Positions 19,290-29,645 of a stretch of DNA of 64,000 nucleotides are shown one piece after another. The stretch is from Winslowiella arboricola (GTDB taxonomy: Bacteria; Pseudomonadota; Gammaproteobacteria; Enterobacterales; Enterobacteriaceae), in the NCBI RefSeq assembly GCF_025527015.1, contig NZ_JAODIM010000040.1, positions 62,001 through 126,000 on the forward strand, written 5' to 3'. Position numbers and translations under genes: made by a program. The notes below the pieces were generated by a model. That model did no database searches and was not told the DNA's origin. It saw only the letters and a program-made list of their open reading frames with translations. How positions within the stretch are numbered: position 1 is the stretch's first letter; every line of letters starts with the position of its first letter.

Positions 19290-19472
19290 CTATCCCCCGT
19301 GACGGCAAAACTGTAACCCGTTGTCGGTATGAATCCGGCGGCACACGCAAAGCGTGGCGTCTGGCCGGTAGCGACAGCGGGCAGAAATTATTGATGATAC
19401 TAACAATATCGAAACAACCGTGCCATTAAACAGTTGTGTAGAAATGCTGACAATACCTGAAGTCGCGAGGCT

Positions 19473-20099
19473 TTATGCCAAATCGCCCTTTACCAGCGGG
19501 ACAAAACGCACCGCCTCTACGGTATCGACCACAAACTCGCCACCTTTACGGCGGATTCGTTTTAATACCTGCTGCTCCTCCCCCACCGGCAATACCATAA
19601 TGCCGCCTTCATCCAGCTGCGACATCAGTTCAGTCGGAATTTCTGGCGGTGCGGCAGTGACAATAATCGCATCAAAGGGTCCGCGCGACGGCCAGCCTTG
19701 CCAGCCATCACCGTGGCGGGTAGAGATATTATGGAGATCGAGTTGTTTCAGACGACGTTTAGCCTGCCACTGCAACCCCTTAATCCGTTCGACCGAGCAG
19801 ACATGTTCAACCAGATGCGCAAGTATCGCTGTCTGGTAACCGGAGCCGGTGCCGATCTCCAGCACCCGCGAAGTGGGCGTGAGCTCCAGTAATGCGGTCA
19901 TTTTCGCCACCATATAGGGCTGCGAAATGGTCTGGCCGGAGCCAATCGGCAACGCGACGTTTTCCCAGGCTTTATGTTCAAAAGCCTCATCGACAAAACG
20001 CTCGCGCGGCACATCTTCAATTGCCTTTAGCAAACGCTCATCGTCAATGCCCTGCTGGCGTAACTGCTCCAGCAACGTATCAATACGCTTGCTCACCAT
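19473..20099 (-). CDS. pcm: Protein-L-isoaspartate O-methyltransferase Pcm
   Basis: Methylates isoaspartyl residues of aged proteins with SAM so that they can revert to aspartate. The 208 residues match the family; motif [14 protein letters not shown] and the substrate loop [15 protein letters not shown] are present. The start ATG at 20099 lies inside the 3' end of surE (7-bp overlap), so the two are translationally linked as in E. coli. Confidence 0.98.
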   Translation of the reverse strand: MVSKRIDTLLEQLRQQGIDDERLLKAIEDVPRERFVDEAFEHKAWENVALPIGSGQTISQPYMVAKMTALLELTPTSRVLEIGTGSGYQTAILAHLVEHVCSVERIKGLQWQAKRRLKQLDLHNISTRHGDGWQGWPSRGPFDAIIVTAAPPEIPTELMSQLDEGGIMVLPVGEEQQVLKRIRRKGGEFVVDTVEAVRFVPLVKGDLA

Positions 20100-20854
20100 T
20101 CCCCATTAACCTCAGCTTTAGTTAACCAGCTTGAGACCACATCTTGCGCGCCATGCGCAGTTAAATCGACATGCAATGCCGTAAGCGAAACATAGCCTTC
20201 ATCGACAGCTGCAAAATCGGTATCCGGGCCGGCATCAAACTTATCACCCGGCGGACCAATCCAGTAGAGCGTGTTGCCACGCGGATCCTGCTGCGGAATC
20301 ACCTGATCGGCAGGATGACGGCTGCCACATCGGGTCACCCGGATACCTTTAATCTGATCGAGCGGCAGATCGGGCACATTGATATTAAGAATACGTCCGG
20401 TGCGCAGCGGCTCACGCTCCAGTGCGCGCAGGATCTTGCAGGTAATCGCTGCAGCGGTGTCATAGTGCTGATGTCCGTCAAGCGAGACCGCCAGCGCCGG
20501 TAAGCCAAGATGGCGCCCTTCCATTGCCGCCGCCACAGTGCCGGAGTAAATCACATCGTCGCCCAGATTTGGCCCGGCATTGATGCCGGATACCACGATA
20601 TCCGGTTTCGGCTGCATCAGAGCATTAACGCCCAGATAAACGCAGTCGGTTGGCGTTCCCATCTGCACCGCGATATCACCGTTAGGATAAGGAAAAGTAC
20701 GTAACGGCGTTTCCAGCGTCAGCGAGTTCGACGCGCCGCTGCGATTGCGATCGGGCGCAACAATCTGCACCTCAGCAAACTCGCGCAAGGCTTGCGCCAG
20801 AATCTGAATGCCCGGCGCATGAATACCATCATCGTTACTCAGCAATATCCGCAT
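20093..20854 (-). CDS. surE: 5'/3'-nucleotidase SurE
   Basis: Metal-dependent nucleotidase/exopolyphosphatase linked to stationary-phase survival. The 253 residues match E. coli. The N terminus [16 protein letters not shown] holds the metal-binding ND-DG motif, and the later [24 protein letters not shown] segment is the conserved active-site loop. Overlaps pcm by seven bases. Unlike E. coli, where truD abuts surE, a 277-bp gap separates it from truD here, so it may have its own promoter. Confidence 0.98.
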   Translation of the reverse strand: MRILLSNDDGIHAPGIQILAQALREFAEVQIVAPDRNRSGASNSLTLETPLRTFPYPNGDIAVQMGTPTDCVYLGVNALMQPKPDIVVSGINAGPNLGDDVIYSGTVAAAMEGRHLGLPALAVSLDGHQHYDTAAAITCKILRALEREPLRTGRILNINVPDLPLDQIKGIRVTRCGSRHPADQVIPQQDPRGNTLYWIGPPGDKFDAGPDTDFAAVDEGYVSLTALHVDLTAHGAQDVVSSWLTKAEVNGEW

Positions 20855-21055
20855 TTAATAGGTAACCTTTTGAATTTTATAGACCATGAAGACTATCAAG
20901 GCTTTTTATTGTCCTGTTGATTATCCTGTTTAATTTTTTGCCGGTCCAATTTTACACGCAAAATTGAGCCTTGCGGCTTCGTGCATTCTAGCTGCCTGGA
21001 GGGGTAAGTGGTAGGCGTAAATTCTGAGTGTCGGCAGATAAAGCGGGAGTTTTTT

Positions 21056-21078
21056 CCGGGGCAGGAATTCTGCCCCGG
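21056..21078. repeat. GC-rich palindrome between truD and surE
   Basis: CCGGGGCAG-GAATT-CTGCCCCGG, a perfect 9-bp stem with a 5-base loop, stands about 55 bp after the truD stop. On the minus strand it is followed by A residues rather than T residues, so it is not a standard terminator; it could act as an RNA 3'-end stabiliser. Its arms differ from the GGGCGGCG family elsewhere in the window. Confidence 0.6.
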
Positions 21079-21131
21079 GCGTTGATGGCAACCACTGACG
21101 TTAACCAGCTGATGCGCCAGATAGCACTGTC

Positions 21132-22181
21132 TTACTCAGCAATATCCACGTCGTCGCCTTCCTGTTGCAGGATTTCACGCACCACGCTGGTGGCAAAGCT
21201 TCCCGCTGGCAGCCAGAAATTGAGTTCTGCCGTCACATCATCCCACCAGTTCCAGCGCAGATCGCGCGGGATAACCAGCATCGCGCGGCGTGCCGCTTCG
21301 ACACGTTCACGCTCCAGCAGAGCAATTAATTCCGACTCTGCTGTCAGACACTGCTGTTCAAATGCCAGCGCCGCGTCACGGCTTCCCCACTCGCCGCTGC
21401 CCGGCAGCGGCGCGGTGATGCGCAACTCATGCTGATCAACGCGTTGCTGCAACGTCTCCAGTTCAGCGGCTTCAGCGACAAACCAGCTGCCGCGACCGGT
21501 AAGTTGTAAGGCATCGCCCGCCAGCACCTGAGAAAGTGACTGCTGCTGCGCCAGACGGTCGCTGGTCACCTGGTTAAACATCGCACTGCGTGCGGCCGAC
21601 AGCATAAAGCTGCGCTTATTGCGCTCACGCACGCGGATCTCATCCGCCGCCCAGCGGCGTGCCTGGTGCAGGTTATTGCCGCCACGGCCAAAACGTTGCA
21701 GACCAAAATAGTTGGGTACGCCAAGCTGGGCAATCTGCGTCAGACGCTGTTCAACCGCATCACGGTCGCTGATCTGGCGTAATACCAGTTTAAAGGCGTT
21801 GCCCTGTAGCGCGCCGGTGCGCAGCTTGCGTTTATGACGCGCGCTTTCCAGCACTTCACAACCCTCAAGATCAAATCCCGACATATCCGGCGTCTCTTTA
21901 CCCGGCAGGCGCAGGCAGAACCACTGTTCGGTGACGGCATGGCGATCTTTCATTCCGGCGAAACTGACTTCGCGCGGCGGAATACCGGTAAACTTCGCCA
22001 GCGCATCGGCGACAAAGCGCGTGTTACAGCCATTTTTGCGCAGACGCACCAGCAGATGTTCACCTTCGCCATCCGGGCCATAACCCAGATCTTCGATGAC
22101 CACAAAATCTTCCGGATTGGCTTTTAACTTGCCGCTGACGGCGGGTTTGCCATGCATCCAGCTCAGATTCATCATATCCAT
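21132..22181 (-). CDS. truD: tRNA pseudouridine(13) synthase TruD
   Basis: Makes pseudouridine at position 13 of tRNA-Glu. The 349 residues match E. coli TruD. The catalytic-domain motifs [19 protein letters not shown] (with the catalytic Asp) and [14 protein letters not shown] are clear, and the TRUD insertion domain follows. The chosen ATG 22181 overlaps the ispF stop by one base (TGATG), which suggests coupled translation; in-frame ATGs shortly downstream are alternatives. Confidence 0.97.
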   Translation of the reverse strand: MDMMNLSWMHGKPAVSGKLKANPEDFVVIEDLGYGPDGEGEHLLVRLRKNGCNTRFVADALAKFTGIPPREVSFAGMKDRHAVTEQWFCLRLPGKETPDMSGFDLEGCEVLESARHKRKLRTGALQGNAFKLVLRQISDRDAVEQRLTQIAQLGVPNYFGLQRFGRGGNNLHQARRWAADEIRVRERNKRSFMLSAARSAMFNQVTSDRLAQQQSLSQVLAGDALQLTGRGSWFVAEAAELETLQQRVDQHELRITAPLPGSGEWGSRDAALAFEQQCLTAESELIALLERERVEAARRAMLVIPRDLRWNWWDDVTAELNFWLPAGSFATSVVREILQQEGDDVDIAE

Positions 22182-22660
22182 CAGGAGTTAGCCTTATGGA
22201 TCAATGCCACTGCTTCACAGGCGATACCTTCACCACGGCCGGTAAAACCGAGTTTTTCGGTGGTGGTGGCTTTTACATTGACATCATCCATATGAATACC
22301 GAGATCTTCCGCAATATTGATCCGCATCTGCGGGATATGCGGCAGCATTTTGGGCGCCTGGGCAATAATGGTGACATCAACATTGCCCAGCTGATAGCCT
22401 TTTTGCTGAATTCGCTGCCAGGCTTCGCGCAGCAGCACACGGCTGTCGGCACCTTTATACGCCGCATCGGTATCCGGAAACAGCTTGCCGATATCGCCCA
22501 GCGCCGCCGCACCCAGCAGCGCGTCAGTCAGCGCATGCAGCGCCACATCGCCATCCGAATGCGCCAGTAAACCTTTTTCATAAGGAATTCGCACACCACC
22601 GATAATCAGCGGGCCTTCGCCACCAAAAGCATGGACATCAAAACCGTGACCGATACGCAT
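22181..22660 (-). CDS. ispF: 2-C-methyl-D-erythritol 2,4-cyclodiphosphate synthase IspF
   Basis: Fifth step of the MEP isoprenoid pathway, a zinc-dependent homotrimer. The 159 residues match E. coli. [12 protein letters not shown] (metal ligands) and [28 protein letters not shown] are present, as is the C-terminal [13 protein letters not shown] loop. It follows ispD by 12 bp and overlaps truD by one base, an ispD-ispF-truD unit. Confidence 0.98.
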   Translation of the reverse strand: MRIGHGFDVHAFGGEGPLIIGGVRIPYEKGLLAHSDGDVALHALTDALLGAAALGDIGKLFPDTDAAYKGADSRVLLREAWQRIQQKGYQLGNVDVTIIAQAPKMLPHIPQMRINIAEDLGIHMDDVNVKATTTEKLGFTGRGEGIACEAVALIHKANS

Positions 22661-22672
22661 TTTGCGCTCTCC

Positions 22673-23380
22673 TTATTTATGTAATTGCGTCAGATAGAAC
22701 GCGGCCAGCGCCAGATCTTCCGGCCGCGTCACTTTAATATTATCGCTGCGCCCCGGCACCAGCTCAGGATGATAGCCACAATGCTCCAGCGCTGAGGCTT
22801 CATCAGTAATGGTTGCGCCATCATTAAGCGCGCGCAGCAGACAGGTGCGCAGCAGATCAAGCGGGAAAAACTGTGGCGTCAGCGCATGCCATAAGGCTTC
22901 GCGCTCAACGGTATGGGCAATCGCCTCTTTGCCTGGCTCCGCGCGTTTCATGGTATCGCGCACCGGCGCAGCAAGAATGCCGCCGACGCGACTGCTGCTG
23001 GCAATCGCCAGCAGCCGCGCCAGATCGTCCGCATGCAGGCAGGGGCGCGCGGCGTCATGCACCAGCACCCACTCAGCGTCGCCTGCCGCCTGAAGTCCCG
23101 CCAGTACCGAATCCGCCCGCTGCCGTCCGCCAGTGACCGTGGTGATACGCTGATCCTGCGCGATCGCCAGCTGTTTAAATTGCACATCGTCGTCGCTGAG
23201 CGCCACAATCACGCGCGTCACCGCCGGATGCGCCAGCAGGCTGGCGATACTGTGTTCGAGGATAGTTTGCGTGCCAATAGTCAGATACTGTTTCGGACAC
23301 TCAGACAGCATACGGCTGCCGATACCGGCCGCGGGAACCACGGCGATAATCTCGGGAAAGGAACCTGCAATGTTGGTCAT
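22673..23380 (-). CDS. ispD: 2-C-methyl-D-erythritol 4-phosphate cytidylyltransferase IspD
   Basis: Third step of the MEP pathway: couples CTP to MEP. The 235 residues carry the nucleotide-binding [11 protein letters not shown] loop, [16 protein letters not shown] and the VHDAARPC motif. It starts two bases after the ftsB stop, giving an ftsB-ispD-ispF-truD string in the E. coli order. Confidence 0.98.
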   Translation of the reverse strand: MTNIAGSFPEIIAVVPAAGIGSRMLSECPKQYLTIGTQTILEHSIASLLAHPAVTRVIVALSDDDVQFKQLAIAQDQRITTVTGGRQRADSVLAGLQAAGDAEWVLVHDAARPCLHADDLARLLAIASSSRVGGILAAPVRDTMKRAEPGKEAIAHTVEREALWHALTPQFFPLDLLRTCLLRALNDGATITDEASALEHCGYHPELVPGRSDNIKVTRPEDLALAAFYLTQLHK

Positions 23381-23383
23381 TAG

Positions 23384-23701
23384 TTATCGTTGTTGATTTT
23401 GAGCTGCCTGTTGCGCGTTTCGTCTGTTTTGATCCGGCACCAGGCGATAGAAAGTCTCGCCGGGTTTAATCATGCCCAGCTCGCTACGTGCACGTTCCTC
23501 GATCGCCTCCGAGCCGCCATTCAAATCATCGATTTCGGCAAAGAGCTGATCGTTACGCGCTTTTAGTTTGGCGTTATTCGCCTGCTGCACCGCGACGTCA
23601 TCGTTGACGCGCGTATAATCATGAATGCCGTTCTTGCCCAGCCAGAGCGAATATTGCAGCCAGCCTAATAGTACAAGTAACAACAGCGTCAGTTTACCCA
23701 T
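23384..23701 (-). CDS. ftsB: Cell division protein FtsB
   Basis: Bitopic inner-membrane protein of the FtsQBL divisome complex. In 105 residues it shows a short cytoplasmic start, one membrane segment ([19 protein letters not shown]), then a periplasmic coiled coil ([23 protein letters not shown]). The C terminus binds FtsQ. First gene of the ftsB-ispD-ispF-truD run; divergent from the ABC importer. Confidence 0.96.
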   Translation of the reverse strand: MGKLTLLLLVLLGWLQYSLWLGKNGIHDYTRVNDDVAVQQANNAKLKARNDQLFAEIDDLNGGSEAIEERARSELGMIKPGETFYRLVPDQNRRNAQQAAQNQQR

Positions 23702-23898
23702 CCACGCCCCCTGAAAAACGGCTCAATCATCCCATAACTTTTGGCCCGACTCCACTGTGCAGGCGAAATTGAGCTGCTTTATCGGAATGTCGGGCAAAAG
23801 CGCTGCAAACAGTGCTTGCCTGGTTGCGCGCTAAAATGTATTTTTATGCACTTAAAATGCATAATCACGATTTTTTTATCTATTTCCCGGGAGAAGTC

Positions 23899-24660
23899 AT
23901 GTTTAAAAAATACGCGCTAATCAGTACCTTACTGGCGCTGTTTGCCTCTGCTGCTCATGCAGAAACCTACGTAGTGGGTTCCGGCGGCACTTACCGTCCT
24001 TTCGAGTTTGAAAACAGCCAGAAACAACTGGAAGGCTTTGATATTGATGTTATTAAGGCCGTAGCCAAAGCGGAAAAATTTGATATCAAACTGGTTAACA
24101 CCCCGTGGGAAGGCATCTTCGCCACCCTGAATTCCGGCGACCGCGACATGATTATCTCCGGGATTACCATCACCGATAAACGCAAGCTGATGGTGGACTT
24201 CTCCGCGCCTTACTTCCCGGCGGAACAGTCAATTGTGGTGCCGAAGGATTCTAAAGTGGATTCGCTGGCCGCACTGAAAAGTGAAAACGTGGGCGTGGTG
24301 AACTCCAGTACCGGCGATATTGTGGTTTCTGATGTGCTGGGCAAAAACAGCACGGCGATTAAGCGTTTTGATAACACACCGCTGATGTTGCAGGAGCTGT
24401 ATGAAGATGGTATCGGCGCAGCGGTAGGTGATGTTGGCGTTGTAAAGTACTACATCAAAACTCATCCGGAGAAGCAGTTTAAGCTGGTGCCGGATGCGAA
24501 ATTCGAACGTCAGTATTTCGGTATCGCAGTAGCAAAAGGCAATGATGAACTGCGCAATAAAATTAACGCCGGCCTGAAGAAAATCATCGCCGACGGCACT
24601 TACGCCAAAATCTACAGCACCTGGTTTGACACTAATGTCCCGACCCTGCCCGCTGAGTAA
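23899..24660 (+). CDS. Periplasmic amino acid-binding protein of an ABC importer
   Basis: Solute-binding protein of the polar amino acid family (SBP_bac_3, HisJ/GlnH type), 253 residues. The signal peptide is MFKKYALISTLLALFASAAHA. The typical lobe-1 segment YRPFEFENSQKQLEGFDIDV and the ITITDKRKLMVDFSAPYF motif are present. The start ATG 23899 has GGGAGAAG upstream; an in-frame start 29 codons earlier would bury the signal peptide and is rejected. It heads a three-gene operon with permease and ATPase. The exact substrate (glutamine, basic or other polar amino acid) is not decided by sequence alone. Confidence 0.9.
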   Translation: MFKKYALISTLLALFASAAHAETYVVGSGGTYRPFEFENSQKQLEGFDIDVIKAVAKAEKFDIKLVNTPWEGIFATLNSGDRDMIISGITITDKRKLMVDFSAPYFPAEQSIVVPKDSKVDSLAALKSENVGVVNSSTGDIVVSDVLGKNSTAIKRFDNTPLMLQELYEDGIGAAVGDVGVVKYYIKTHPEKQFKLVPDAKFERQYFGIAVAKGNDELRNKINAGLKKIIADGTYAKIYSTWFDTNVPTLPAE

Positions 24661-24714
24661 CCCCTCTTTTTCGCCGCTCTGTGCGGCGAATTCTCTCTAC
24701 AGGATTGTTGTTGT

Positions 24715-25479
24715 ATGACTGGATTTCGTTGGGAAATCATTCAGGAATATTTGCCGCTGTTTATCGATGGCGCCATGATGACGCTGAAATGTACGTTGAT
24801 CTGCGTGATCACCGGTACACTTTGGGGTCTGACTCTTGGCCTCGGTCGGCTGGCGCAGGCGCCGCACGGCCCGTGGAAGCCTGTTCTGCGCTTCTGTGTG
24901 CAGTGGCCGGTACGCATCTATATCAGCGCTTTTCGCGGCACGCCACTGTTCGTACAAATTATGGTGGTGCATTTCGCCTTAATCCCGTTATTTATCAATC
25001 CGCGTGATGGCATAATGGTCACCAGCGGCCTGATGTCATCGGAATTCGCGCGTATGCTACGCTCCGAGTACGGTGCATTCCTCTCCTGCGTCGTGGCGAT
25101 AACGCTTAATGCCGGCGCCTATGTTTCGGAAATCTTCCGCGCCGGTATTCAGTCGATCGATCGCGGTCAGATGGAAGCCTCGCGTTCGCTCGGTATGCCG
25201 TATGGCCGCACCATGCGCAAAGTGATTTTACCGCAGGCATTTCGCCGCATGCTGCCGCCGCTGGGTAATAACGCCATCGCGATTGTCAAAGACTCCTCAC
25301 TGGCTTCGGCTATCGGCCTCGCCGATCTGGCTTACGCCGCGCGTACCGTGTCCGGCGCCTACGCGACCTACTGGGAACCCTACCTGGTGATTTCACTGGT
25401 CTACTGGGTGTTTACTTTCCTGCTTTCGCTGCTGGTTCAACATATGGAAAAGAGGTTCGGCAAAAGTGATTCACGTTAA
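24715..25479 (+). CDS. Amino acid ABC transporter permease
   Basis: Inner-membrane permease of the HisMQ/GlnP family, 254 residues with several hydrophobic spans. The conserved EAA loop that docks the ATPase reads [29 protein letters not shown] around residue 160. Only one permease gene is present, so the channel is probably a homodimer. An AGGATT site precedes ATG 24715, and its end overlaps the ATPase gene by 14 bp. Confidence 0.92.
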   Translation: MTGFRWEIIQEYLPLFIDGAMMTLKCTLICVITGTLWGLTLGLGRLAQAPHGPWKPVLRFCVQWPVRIYISAFRGTPLFVQIMVVHFALIPLFINPRDGIMVTSGLMSSEFARMLRSEYGAFLSCVVAITLNAGAYVSEIFRAGIQSIDRGQMEASRSLGMPYGRTMRKVILPQAFRRMLPPLGNNAIAIVKDSSLASAIGLADLAYAARTVSGAYATYWEPYLVISLVYWVFTFLLSLLVQHMEKRFGKSDSR

Positions 25480-26188
25480 TAATTTGCAGAAACAGTTTGG
25501 TGAAACTCTGGTCCTGCGCGGCATCAGCTGCGACATCGCCCCGCAAGAAGTGGTCTGCGTTATCGGCCCGTCAGGTTCGGGGAAAAGTACTTTTCTGCGC
25601 TGTCTGAACGGGCTGGAAAGCGTTGACGGCGGCAGCGTCGAGGTCAACGGTTTTGCAGTGCACGATGTGAAGAGCAATATCAACCAGCTGCGTGAGTCGG
25701 TAGGCATGGTATTCCAGCGCTTTAACCTGTTCCCGCATATGTCAGTGCTGGAAAACCTGATTATGGCGCCAATGGACGTGCGTAAGCTGTCGCGTAAGGT
25801 GGCGGTTGAGCAGGCAAAAGCGCTGCTGGCGAAAGTGGGACTGAGCGATAAGATCGACGCCTGGCCAAATAGCCTGTCCGGCGGCCAGCAGCAGCGTGTG
25901 GCGATTGCCCGTGCGCTGGCGATGGAACCGAAAATCATGCTGTTCGATGAGCCAACCTCGGCGCTCGATCCTGAGCTGGTTGGCGAAGTGCTGGCGGTAA
26001 TGAAAACCCTGGCGCAGGAAGGGATGACAATGGTGATTGTCACCCACGAGATGGCGTTTGCCCGTGAAGTGTCAGACCGGGTGATGTTTATCGATCAGGG
26101 CGTGATTCAGGAGATGGGCAAACCGGAGCAGCTGTTTAGCACGCCGGCCAACCCGCGTACCGCGTCGTTTCTTAGCAAAGTTTTGTAA
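25466..26188 (+). CDS. Amino acid ABC transporter ATP-binding protein
   Basis: ATPase of the GlnQ/HisP family, 240 residues. Walker [10 protein letters not shown] at residues 34-42, signature [15 protein letters not shown], Walker [13 protein letters not shown] and the switch histidine in VTHEMAFA are all intact. The start is GTG 25466 with AGAGG upstream, inside the permease gene. A REP-like palindrome follows the stop at 26200. Confidence 0.95.
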   Translation: MIHVNNLQKQFGETLVLRGISCDIAPQEVVCVIGPSGSGKSTFLRCLNGLESVDGGSVEVNGFAVHDVKSNINQLRESVGMVFQRFNLFPHMSVLENLIMAPMDVRKLSRKVAVEQAKALLAKVGLSDKIDAWPNSLSGGQQQRVAIARALAMEPKIMLFDEPTSALDPELVGEVLAVMKTLAQEGMTMVIVTHEMAFAREVSDRVMFIDQGVIQEMGKPEQLFSTPANPRTASFLSKVL

Positions 26189-26199
26189 CGCTGCGAAAC

Positions 26200-26225
26200 A
26201 TCGGGCGGTGTTCTCGCCGCCCGAT
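26200..26225. repeat. REP-like palindrome after the ABC importer operon
   Basis: ATCGGGCGG-TGTTCT-CGCCGCCCGAT type unit, of the same family as the copies at 2.9, 38.6, 42.7 and 58.9 kb. It lies between the convergent ABC ATPase and ygbE genes, where it can form a stem in either transcript. Confidence 0.75.
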
Positions 26226-26277
26226 ATTGATTTGTGCCATTCCTGATGACGAGGTGATTAACGCGCGGAGCAAAGAT

Positions 26278-26598
26278 TTACCAGCCGGTAAGAAACGAAA
26301 ACAGCAGCCAGAACAGGCAAACCACCACCAGCGCCGTGGCAATCAGCGTCCACATCAGGCGTCCGCGCAACAGCAGGCTAAAGCCAATACCAATCAATAC
26401 CGAAACCGGCAGCAGCGCGAGGAAGAAAGGCCAGGTATACAGAAAGAAGAACAGCGTATTAGAGCCATACAGCAGGAAAGGAATCGCCAGTGCGAACCAG
26501 TAAGAAACAAAGCCGATGACCCCGCCGGGGAATGACCAGGTGTGTTCTTCCTGGTCACGTTCATCTTTACGAGCAAGCATGGGGGTAACGTTCTGCAT
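26278..26598 (-). CDS. ygbE: DUF3561 inner-membrane protein YgbE
   Basis: A 106-residue membrane protein with a soluble N terminus (MQNVTPMLARKDERDQEEHTW) and three hydrophobic spans, the last ending in LFSFLTGW. Length, composition and its place right after cysC match E. coli YgbE, which is next to cysC and ftsB. Function unknown. It may be co-transcribed with cysC, 81 bp upstream. Confidence 0.85.
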   Translation of the reverse strand: MQNVTPMLARKDERDQEEHTWSFPGGVIGFVSYWFALAIPFLLYGSNTLFFFLYTWPFFLALLPVSVLIGIGFSLLLRGRLMWTLIATALVVVCLFWLLFSFLTGW

Positions 26599-26679
26599 AA
26601 GTATCCTGTTGACGCGTTGTCGGCCCGCTCTCTGGCGTTCGCACTGCCGCAGTATATTCGCAAATATACCGTAACTATC

Positions 26680-27288
26680 TCAGGAGTTGATAATATCGCG
26701 CTCACGCAGCACGTCTAACAATTGCGCTATCAATTTTGTTACCAATTGTTCGCCATCCAGATGGATTTCGGCCTGTTCCGGCGCCTCGTAGGCCGAGTCA
26801 ATACCGGTAAAATTACGCAGTTCACCGGACCGCGCTTTTTTATACAAACCTTTCGGATCGCGCGCTTCGCAGATAGCCAGCGGCGTGTCGACAAACACCT
26901 CAATAAAGCGCCCTTCCCCCACCCTGTCGCGCACCATCTGCCGTTCAGCGCGGTGCGGTGAGATAAACGCCGTCAGCACCACCAGACCAGCATCGACCAT
27001 CAGTTTCGCCACTTCCCCGACGCGACGAATATTCTCTTTGCGGTCATCATCGCTAAAGCCAAGATCGCGACAGAGTCCGTGACGCACATTGTCGCCATCC
27101 AGCAGATAAGTGCTGACGCCATGCTGATGCAGCGCCTGCTCCAGCGCACCGGCGACGGTGGATTTACCCGAGCCCGAAAGCCCGGTAAACCACAACACCA
27201 CGCCCTGATGACCATGCAGGCTCTCCCGCCCGGCACGCGTTACCGCGTGCGCGTGCCAGACAACATTTTCATCATGTGTGGCGGCCAT
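26680..27288 (-). CDS. cysC: Adenylylsulfate kinase CysC
   Basis: Phosphorylates APS to PAPS, second step of sulfate activation. The 202 residues carry the P-loop GLSGSGKST near residue 35, the DGDNVRHGL substrate motif and the [22 protein letters not shown] segment. It begins directly next to the cysN stop codon. Last enzyme gene of the cysG-cysD-cysN-cysC run. Confidence 0.98.
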   Translation of the reverse strand: MAATHDENVVWHAHAVTRAGRESLHGHQGVVLWFTGLSGSGKSTVAGALEQALHQHGVSTYLLDGDNVRHGLCRDLGFSDDDRKENIRRVGEVAKLMVDAGLVVLTAFISPHRAERQMVRDRVGEGRFIEVFVDTPLAICEARDPKGLYKKARSGELRNFTGIDSAYEAPEQAEIHLDGEQLVTKLIAQLLDVLRERDIINS

Positions 27289-28716
27289 TTATTTGCCACC
27301 CAGCAGGTCGCGCGCGCCCCAGTGTGGGAAGTGGCGACGCACCAGTGCATTTAATTCCAGTTCAAAGGCGCTGAAATCACCGCTGTTCTGCTGCACATCT
27401 TCCAGCGTATGGCGCACCATACCCGCGCCCACCGTGACGTTGCTCAGACGGTCAATAAAGATCATCCCGCCAGTCACCGGATTCTGCTGATAGGCGTCAA
27501 GCACCATTGGCTCATCAAAAGTGACCTCAACCAGGCCGATACCGTTCAGCGGCAGGCTGTCCACTTCATGTCGCGCCAGGCTGTTAATCTCAACCTGATG
27601 CTGAATTTTTTCGACACGGACGCGGGTTTTCTTGCCGGCGATTTTGACGTCATAACTCTGGCCTGGCGACAACGGCTGTTCCGCCATCCACACCACATCA
27701 ATCGATGCGCCCTGTACCGCTTTCAGCTCGGTATCAGCGGCCACCAGCAGATCGCCACGGCTGATATCAATCTCATCTTTCAGCACCAGCGTCAGCGCTT
27801 CACCGGCAATCGCCTGTTGCAGATCGCCATCAAAGGTAACGATACGGGCAATAGTGGATTCCACGCCAGACGGCAGCACTTTCACCCGCTGACCAACCTG
27901 CACCGTACCGGATGCCAGCGTCCCGGCATAACCACGGAAATCGAGATTGGGACGGTTAACATACTGCACCGGGAAGCGCATTGGCTGCTGCTCCACTACG
28001 CGCTGCACATCAACGGTTTCCAGCACATCCAGCAGGGTTGGGCCGCTGTACCAGTTCATTGCCGCGCTCGGCGTGGCGACGTTTTCGCCTTCCAGTGCCG
28101 AGAGCGGCACAAAGCGGATATCAAGATCGCCTGGCAGCTGGGTAGCAAAATCCAGGTAGTCCTGCTTGATCTGCTCGAAGGTCTCCTGCTTGTACTCCAC
28201 CAGATCCATTTTATTGATCGCTACCACCAGGTGCTTGATCCCCAACAGCGTGGAGATAAAGCTGTGGCGGCGCGTCTGATCCAGCACGCCTTTACGCGCG
28301 TCGATCAGCAAAATCGCCAGATCGCAGGTCGAGGCGCCGGTGGCCATATTGCGCGTGTACTGCTCATGGCCCGGCGTATCGGCAATAATAAATTTACGCT
28401 TCTCAGTGGAGAAGTAGCGATAGGCCACATCAATGGTGATGCCCTGTTCGCGCTCAGCCTGCAGACCATCCACCAGCAGCGCCAGGTCGAGCTTCTCGCC
28501 CTGAGTGCCGTGACGTTTGCTGTCATTGTGCAGCGAAGAGAGCTGATCTTCATAAATCTGACGGGTATCATGCAACAGGCGACCAATCAGGGTGCTTTTC
28601 CCGTCATCGACGCTGCCGCAGGTGAGAAAACGCAGCAGGCTTTTATGTTGCTGCGTGTGCAGCCAGGCTTCTACGCCACCCTGATCGGCAATTTGTTGTG
28701 CAATAACGTTGTTCAT
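27289..28716 (-). CDS. cysN: Sulfate adenylyltransferase subunit 1 CysN
   Basis: GTPase subunit of ATP sulfurylase, driving APS formation by CysD. The 475 residues match E. coli. GTP-binding motifs are GSVDDGKST near residue 34, [17 protein letters not shown] and NKMDLV; EF-Tu-like beta-barrel domains follow. It lies between cysD (11-bp gap) and cysC (no gap). Confidence 0.98.
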   Translation of the reverse strand: MNNVIAQQIADQGGVEAWLHTQQHKSLLRFLTCGSVDDGKSTLIGRLLHDTRQIYEDQLSSLHNDSKRHGTQGEKLDLALLVDGLQAEREQGITIDVAYRYFSTEKRKFIIADTPGHEQYTRNMATGASTCDLAILLIDARKGVLDQTRRHSFISTLLGIKHLVVAINKMDLVEYKQETFEQIKQDYLDFATQLPGDLDIRFVPLSALEGENVATPSAAMNWYSGPTLLDVLETVDVQRVVEQQPMRFPVQYVNRPNLDFRGYAGTLASGTVQVGQRVKVLPSGVESTIARIVTFDGDLQQAIAGEALTLVLKDEIDISRGDLLVAADTELKAVQGASIDVVWMAEQPLSPGQSYDVKIAGKKTRVRVEKIQHQVEINSLARHEVDSLPLNGIGLVEVTFDEPMVLDAYQQNPVTGGMIFIDRLSNVTVGAGMVRHTLEDVQQNSGDFSAFELELNALVRRHFPHWGARDLLGGK

Positions 28717-28727
28717 CTGGCGGCTCC

Positions 28728-29636
28728 TTAGAAATAGCCCTGGCGTTTCTTCAGCTCCATCGAGCCGGCCTGGTCGCGGTCAATCATGCGTCCCTGACGT
28801 TCACTGGTAGTCGAAACCAGCATCTCTTCGATGATCCCCGGCAGGGTCTGAGCTTCAGACTCGACGGCGCCGGTCAGTGGCCAGCAGCCAAGGGTACGGA
28901 AACGCACCATGCGCTGTTCGATCACTTCACCAGGTTGCAGATCGATACGGTCGTCATCGATCATCATCAGCATGCCGTCACGTTCCAGCACCGGACGCAT
29001 AGCTGCCAGATAGAGCGGAACGATCTCAATATCTTCAAGGAAGATATACTGCCAGATATCCAGTTCGGTCCAGTTTGACAGCGGGAACACACGGATGCTT
29101 TCGCCTTTGTTAATCTGGCCGTTGTAGTTGTGCCACAGTTCAGGACGCTGGTTTTTTGGATCCCAGCGATGGAAACGGTCGCGGAACGAGTAGATACGCT
29201 CTTTAGCGCGCGATTTCTCTTCATCGCGACGGGCGCCGCCGAAAGCGGCATCAAAGCCATATTTATTCAGCGCCTGCTTCAGCCCTTCGGTTTTCATAAT
29301 ATCGGTGTGCTTGGCGCTGCCGTGGACAAACGGGTTAATCCCCATCGCCACCCCTTCCGGGTTACGGTGCACCAGCAGTTCAGCACCGATGCTTTTCACC
29401 ATACGGTCACGAAACTCGTACATTTCCCGAAACTTCCAGCCGGTATCAACATGCAGCAGCGGGAACGGCAGGGTTCCCGGATAGAAGGCTTTACGCGCCA
29501 GATGCAGCATCACGGATGAATCTTTACCGATGGAGTACATCATCACCGGATTGGAGAACTCCGCCGCCACTTCGCGGATAATATGGATGCTTTCCGCCTC
29601 CAGCTGACGCAGGTGAGTGAGTCGTTTTTGATCCAT
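28728..29636 (-). CDS. cysD: Sulfate adenylyltransferase subunit 2 CysD
   Basis: Catalytic subunit of ATP sulfurylase; makes APS from ATP and sulfate. The 302 residues match E. coli. The PP-loop-like [18 protein letters not shown] motif near residue 35 and the conserved [17 protein letters not shown] segment are present, ending in ELKKRQGYF. It follows cysG by nine bases, unlike E. coli where cysD heads the operon. Confidence 0.98.
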   Translation of the reverse strand: MDQKRLTHLRQLEAESIHIIREVAAEFSNPVMMYSIGKDSSVMLHLARKAFYPGTLPFPLLHVDTGWKFREMYEFRDRMVKSIGAELLVHRNPEGVAMGINPFVHGSAKHTDIMKTEGLKQALNKYGFDAAFGGARRDEEKSRAKERIYSFRDRFHRWDPKNQRPELWHNYNGQINKGESIRVFPLSNWTELDIWQYIFLEDIEIVPLYLAAMRPVLERDGMLMMIDDDRIDLQPGEVIEQRMVRFRTLGCWPLTGAVESEAQTLPGIIEEMLVSTTSERQGRMIDRDQAGSMELKKRQGYF

Positions 29637-29645
29637 AATCTTTCC

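Noticed and set aside
27409..28731. A 440-codon open frame on the plus strand.
   Set aside because: Antisense shadow of cysN; its His/Gln-rich composition is typical of such shadows.
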